Positions 59,056 to 64,000 of a stretch of DNA of 64,000 nt are shown piece by piece (the stretch's first letter is position 1; each line of letters begins with the position of its first letter). Position numbers and translations under genes: made by a program. The notes under the pieces are model-generated. The model had not been told where the DNA came from. It did no database searches and saw only the letters and a program-made list of their open reading frames with translations. The stretch spans positions 35,513,501 to 35,577,500 of the forward strand of contig CM059586.1 of assembly GCA_030407085.1 (NCBI GenBank). Reading direction: 5' to 3'. The DNA is from Trichopria drosophilae (taxonomy: Eukaryota > Arthropoda > Insecta > Hymenoptera > Diapriidae).

Positions 59056-59670
59056 CAAAATTTCTACTCGGGATGTGTTTAAATCTGCAGAAAAGAAATG
59101 GAACTTCCCAGCTTGTACAAAACCCTTCAAATACAGGTGCAAAGTCACAGCTAATTTTTATAACTATCTCGCTACTTACAATGGGGTAAGCATACTTGTA
59201 TGTATTTCTACTTGTTCATTATTTCAATATATGACTGGTATATACAATGCCAAACATTAAAAAATATATGGTAACGAAAGAATACTTTTAGTACCAAGAT
59301 AAATCCAAGACTATAATTTGTAAATCAAATTAGAGTAATTAAATATTCACTGTAAAAAATTTCTGTAGCAATTTTCTGAAAGGCTAAAGGAAGTTTTTTA
59401 TTGATACGGTTTCAGAATTTTGCGAAACAGCGCTTAATAATTTTCTGAAATCTTTTGGTAATTTTTTGCAATTTTTTCGTAATTTTTTGAAAATTTCTTC
59501 ATTTTTTTTTTTTGTAATACAGCGTAAAAACTTAATTTACTATTTTTTGGAAAATTCTAAAGAAATTTAAAAAATCTAAAAAAACAGTGCGCAAACGAAT
59601 AATAAAACCGAATTTAGAATATGGTGTATGAATTGCACGTATCACATTTTAATTTTTGTTAGTTCGTAAT
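59056..59670. other. AT-rich DNA, low-complexity T/A tracts at 59440-59580
   Basis: AATTTTTTG-type words recur without a fixed period. No gene is recognised. Confidence 0.4.
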
Positions 59671-60264
59671 TGTTAATATGTAATTATTTTGAATAGGTAA
59701 ATTACGAGTGTTGAAATTCGATTGGCCAAATTTGAAATATGCAATTTAATTGGTCGAGAAAGGTACATGCGAAAATAGTTGCAGTTTCAATCATAAAATG
59801 TAAAGAATGTAAGACAGTTTGTGTCTGTTGTCGAAAGAAGAAAGGAATATTTGTAAGCAAAGAAATAGTTCAAAAATATATAAAAAGGAAAAGTTTCAGA
59901 TAGATTAAAGTTAGAAATTGTAAAGATTAAGTTAAAAGGATCAATATTGAGTTAAATTTAGATATTGTTAATGTCAGGAAAAAGCGCTATAAAGTTAAGA
60001 AAAGTGAAGCAAAAGTGAGGTTATGTTTCGCGGAAAGCACATGGCCTGAAATGATTATTAATTTTATTTCCTTTCATTTTCAGGCGCTTTTGGATTTAGA
60101 TTTTAGATTTCATTTTTTTTATAAATCCATTTATTATTACAATTTTGGATTTATTCCTGATTAGATTTATGAATTTCATGTGTCATTTAGAAATAAAAAC
60201 ACATTTATATTATTTTCTATCTACACGTGTCGAATGATTGTCTATAAGCCTGAACATTGTGCGA
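59671..60264 (+). mobile_element. Possible LTR fragment
   Basis: The stretch starts TGTTAATATG, is purine-rich in the middle (GTTGTCGAAAGAAGAAAGGA), has AATAAA near 60192, and ends ...GCCTGAACA followed by TTGTGCGACTTGGTGATT, which resembles the start of an internal region with a primer-binding site. No second LTR, target duplication or gag/pol remnant was found, so the call rests on general LTR traits. Confidence 0.22.
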
Positions 60265-60584
60265 CTTGGTGATTTACCAACAGTAATATTATGATGTTAT
60301 TATCATGTTATTATGATTTGATATTAAAAAAATGTATATCAGAGTCTTAGATTCGCAATATTTTTAATAAAATAATATATGTTTAAAACAAACATATAAA
60401 ACATGGCGAGATAATTATTACGTCATTACCAATTATTTATTTATTATATGACACAATAAGATCGTTCGATAATAAAAATAATGATGACACGTTATTCTAC
60501 TGGGATCATTGTTGCAAGCTGCAGTCTTTTAACGATATAAAATATTACGATGACGTTTACAAGTATTAATAATATAATATTTAA
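60265..60584. other. Anonymous AT-rich DNA
   Basis: TTATTATGATGTTATTATCA words near 60287-60318 form a short imperfect repeat. Nothing else. Confidence 0.4.
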
Positions 60585-61110
60585 TTGGTATTTGTATCAA
60601 TTTTATTTGATTTTGAGTATTTCTCGGTACGATTTATAGTCGTTACACGGGTATTACATTTCGTTGGAATATTTCATCTCCCACCGGTATTAAATTCGGT
60701 CTCAGCTTCTTTGTTCGTGCTCAAGGGTTCCCGCATTGCACTTCGACGTTTTTCGACGCATTTTCGCATTCATAGTTGCTGCAGGAGTACGCGATTAATA
60801 ACCAAGCCATCCGCTGATGACGGAAAAGTTGTCAGCTAAAAACAACTTTTAGCAGCTGTGTCAGTTCTAAAACATTGTAACATCCAGGACTGGCGCGCTT
60901 CAGCGATCGAGACCTACGGCGCAGTTACGATGCACCCGCTCTTCCCTTTGTACCTTTTTTTTTTCTCTGCGGAAGTTCGTTTGTGTGAATTAAACGGGTC
61001 TTCGTGCCGGAGCTCGAGTCCGAGATGTGCTTTATTTGCGCAGACAACGAAGCTACTTTTTTTAGCTTTTGCGAGGTTTTCAGGAATGTTTTTCGACTCG
61101 GAATAAATTA
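60585..61110. other. CpG-bearing unique island
   Basis: Two successive plus frames (84 codons at 60585-60839, 82 codons at 60858-61106) cover GC-richer DNA with CpGs (GTTTTTCGACGCATTTTCGC, GCCGGAGCTCGAGTCCGAGA). Pyrimidine tracts occur, but no exon boundary can be fixed. Regulatory DNA is possible. Confidence 0.25.
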
Positions 61111-61892
61111 AACTGAGAATACGTTCAAGGCAATAAATTGCGTTTGAACTAAAACGAACCTAATTGAGAGTGGAAGAAATGAAATGCTTGTCAGTTATGA
61201 AAGGGACTACTAATTAACTTTACTTTCCAACATGATGTTGCGCAATTACATGCAATTTGTAATAATAATTATTTTGCTCACTGATTTACAAAGCACGTCC
61301 AGGTTCTCGATTTCTACCGTGGAATTGCGGATTATTGAGTGCTCATCGATTATTCAATTCAGTGAACTGGACCGCGGCTAGATTGAATCAATCAAATGAA
61401 AGATCAGAAAACAAAGAGAGATTGGGCGAGCGAGTGTAGTCAACTACACGTAAACATTGATTTTTCTTGGCTTTTTTATCAATTGACTTTTGTTGTTCAT
61501 GTAAAACGTTTATGATTATGGCATCTTCTTTTGAAAACGATGCATAGAGCGTTGTTGATGCTTCTTTACCTAGTAAAGAATTATTCGGTTCTTAAATTGA
61601 AATAATAATTATTTTTTTTTAATTATTGGAATTTAGACATAAAAAATAACAAATTACAATGCATCAACAAGAATGTAACAAGAAAAGGCTAAAACGATAC
61701 AAGTAAAAAGGTTTTAAAAGCTGTTTTCATCTCGTATGTACGCTTATAGAAGGGGGTAATTATCAAGATCAGAAGTATAGTGGAGATAACTATAATATGA
61801 GTCTTAGGGTATTACTTTTCTCATCCTTACAACTATATACTGTTCTATCAGGCTATAACTTTTTTTAAGTTTTTTTAATATATGAGGCAGTT
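61111..61892. other. Anonymous AT-rich DNA
   Basis: No feature recognised. Confidence 0.4.
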
Positions 61893-62603
61893 GGAGAAAA
61901 ACCGGTTTATATCCGACAGTAGAAAAACCGAATTTTCATAATACCGACAGTAGAAAAACCGAATTGTCATAATACCGACAATCAAAAAGTCCTCGGAGGA
62001 CTTTTCTGTACATCAAAAATCGTATCTTCTCAACAATCGTATGTCTATACTTCAATATTCTATACAACTTTGCTGTCTACATTAAAGTTTGGTCGTGTAT
62101 CTAATAAAATGCATTATTGACATTCAATTTATATTAGGGAAACAAGCAGACTTCTCTAAAATAGAATATCAAAACATAAAAGTAATATAAGTAATAGTAA
62201 ACAATATTCCATACCTTTGATGAAAGGACATGGAATTGTTATTTTTTAATTTTTTTTTGTGCAACTAACCCAAAACATTGATTCTCAAAAAAGTTCGGCC
62301 TTCATTTTTTCATAAATCAGAAATGATAGTCCTGCGAAGACTTTTAGTCACAGTCATAATAACGACATCCGGTTTTTCGATGCGTCGGAATTTTGTATTC
62401 GGTTTTTTGAATGTCGGGTTCTTCATTTTCGGTTTCTTGTTTGTCGATTTTTTGACTGTCGGTATTGTGACGTGTCAGATTTTTGCCTATCGGCTTTTTG
62501 ACGTGTCGGCTTCTTCCCTGCCGTCATATTGAATGTCGGTATTTTGACTGTCGGTTTTTCGACCTGTCGGCTTTTTGATTTAAAGGTTTTTCGACCCGCA
62601 CCC
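61893..62603. mobile_element. GGGTGC-type foldback element, divergent copy 4 (about 710 bp)
   Basis: Read from the right end (62603), GGGTGCGGGTCGAAAAACCT opens a long run of units such as AAAAAGCCGACAGGTCG, AAAAACCGACAGTC and AAAATACCGACATTC, continuing to about 62370. The left end (61893-61990) carries the units in the other orientation relation, including a clean 31-bp tandem repeat (CCGACAGTAGAAAAACCGAA; 61913-61985). AAAAGTCCTCGGAGGACTTTT at 61985 and a decayed AGTCCTGCGAAGACTTTTAG at 62328 mark the inner turn. The left GGGTGC terminus is lost. An 84-codon frame over the repeats is not a gene. Confidence 0.65.
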
Positions 62604-64000
62604 AAAAATATTACTTCACAAATTTTCGTCGCTCACTGACAAGATATTATGTGTCCTTTCTTTATTGTAATAAAGTACAAGACGAAATATCTAACTAATT
62701 ATTCAGTCAAAAATATAAAATGGATAAAAACTAAATTGTAGATGGCATTTTATGTTAGTATTTATCGTAATAAAAACAGCAATTTTTCGATTAGGCTAAG
62801 AGAACCAGAAAATAATTTTTAACCTGATATTAAATCTCGTCGTATCTACTTTTGTACCATATCTTACTTGTGTTGCTAATATTATTAATAACTACTTTTT
62901 TTGATAGGATATTACTATCCACTTTTTTGTGACGTAACCGTTTCCAAGACCAAGCAATAATTTCTTCCAAATTACAAAAAATTATACAAAATGATTTACC
63001 CACGTCAAGAACTTTCATTTTTAAGCTTCAAAATTGTATTGATTATACGAAAAAATGATAATAAATAATACCATATATACAACTAACCTCGGTTCAAACA
63101 GCAAACTAATTAATGGACAATATATGTTCAATTTAAATATTAAATCTAAAAAATCTGTTATGATATTTCATGTACTATTTTCAAATTGAAGAGCTCCCTT
63201 CCGTAAAATCGTTTAATTTTATTCTCGTTAAAGTACACTAAACATTCGTTACATGATGTCAACATTTACCCATCACTACATCGACCAAATGGAACAAATT
63301 CTGCTCAGTTGTAAGAAAAACGCAGAACGAAGAGTTAGACAATTCGATGTGAAATGACTTAACATCTGAGCAAAAAGCAACCGTAATTCCAAAGCTAATT
63401 TCGGGTCAATCCGTGCTAGCCCTAGTTGTGATAAAAAGTTTCAGGAAAAAGTTGATGAAGAATCTCAGCATGGTGTAACGAAAAAGCGGCACGAACGCGT
63501 TTCTAATCTACGCGTGGCAGTGAAAGTACCGAAGGTGAACGAAAACCAAAAATTCAAATAACAGATCAATTTTCCCTGTCGAAATCGATTTAGTGAGAAA
63601 TTTATCGTTTTTTAAAAGCATATGAGCTGTTTGTGGATGCAAGACCCATGCATCGAACACAAAATTCTGTTTAATTTTCGTTATTGCAATTTGCGCTTTT
63701 GGATATCGGCAAATAAGCCAGGTTGATTTGGTCCCAAAGGTGCATGAACTAAAATTCGATAGTCTCATTTGTTTATATCGCAGATCCTTTATGCTTTTCT
63801 TCTGTCCGCATTCCGATATGGTAACACGGGTTATCGTTTCTGAAATTTACAATATCGGTAGTACATGCGGGGATCCTATAGTTTAAAGAGCTCGTAAGAC
63901 GGTATCAAATAGAGCAACACGATGCTTCTCACAATATTAAATGTTGTTATGAAATTTTAAATGGAAGATATACACCGTGTAACACTACATATGACACCCA
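62604..64000. other. Anonymous AT-rich DNA to the window end
   Basis: An 86-codon minus frame (63508-63768) and a 62-codon one (62830-63018) show no motif. No element ends are recognised. Confidence 0.4.

Noticed and set aside
1..64000. CRISPR array, bacterial operon or prophage
   Set aside because: No regularly spaced direct repeats with unique spacers, no ribosome-binding-site-led adjacent genes and no long coding frames; repeats present are inverted and eukaryotic in style.

Overview
The window looks like AT-rich (roughly two-thirds A+T by eye) nuclear DNA of an insect. I infer a hymenopteran: the sequence is gene-poor, carries many short non-autonomous DNA transposons, is scattered with CpG-rich unique islands, and has GGATCCGCCATTTT / GGGGTCGCTGATT repeats of a kind I associate with wasps, ants and bees. 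No bacterial-style gene layout, rRNA, CRISPR array or intact tRNA is visible. No complete host gene can be supported. The window is best read as intergenic or large-intron DNA with a few candidate exons.

Layout. 1-12 kb: mostly anonymous AT-rich DNA with a G-run/C-run block (0.8-0.95 kb), a TA-flanked MITE (1.08-1.52 kb), a foldback repeat (3.65-4.3 kb), a retroelement 3' end (4.6 kb) and a cluster of GATCAG palindromes (9.7-10.0 kb). 12-25 kb: TTAA-flanked elements (12.68 and 13.0 kb), tandem duplications (14.5 and 18.2 kb), the first GGGTGC foldback element (16.97 kb), a TA-flanked MITE (21.55 kb) and a 946-bp inverted-repeat element (23.8 kb). 25-37 kb: retroelement 3' ends and large foldback elements at 27.4, 30.5, 32.2, 34.2 and 35.8 kb. 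38-41 kb: a CpG-rich block with a possible signal-peptide exon, then two minus-strand coding-like fragments. 41-50 kb: two more GGGTGC elements, pogo/Tigger-like MITEs, a TTAA element holding an inverted array of ~120-bp units, and two TTAA elements abutting at one shared TTAA. 52.4-53.8 kb: two head-to-head copies of a jockey-type non-LTR retrotransposon, one with a decayed reverse-transcriptase C-terminus. 57-64 kb: a foldback MITE, a degenerate tRNA-like Pol III sequence, a possible LTR, CpG-rich islands and a fourth, divergent GGGTGC-type element.

The only protein I can assign with confidence is the broken jockey-type reverse transcriptase. The inverted-repeat elements are all non-autonomous as seen here and would need transposases encoded elsewhere (mariner/pogo for the TA-flanked ones, piggyBac-like for the TTAA-flanked ones). 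The most unusual material is the GGGTGC foldback family built from a degenerate ~15-bp motif, the abutting TTAA elements, the GATCAG palindrome clusters, and a hairpin shared by unrelated-looking retroelement 3' ends.
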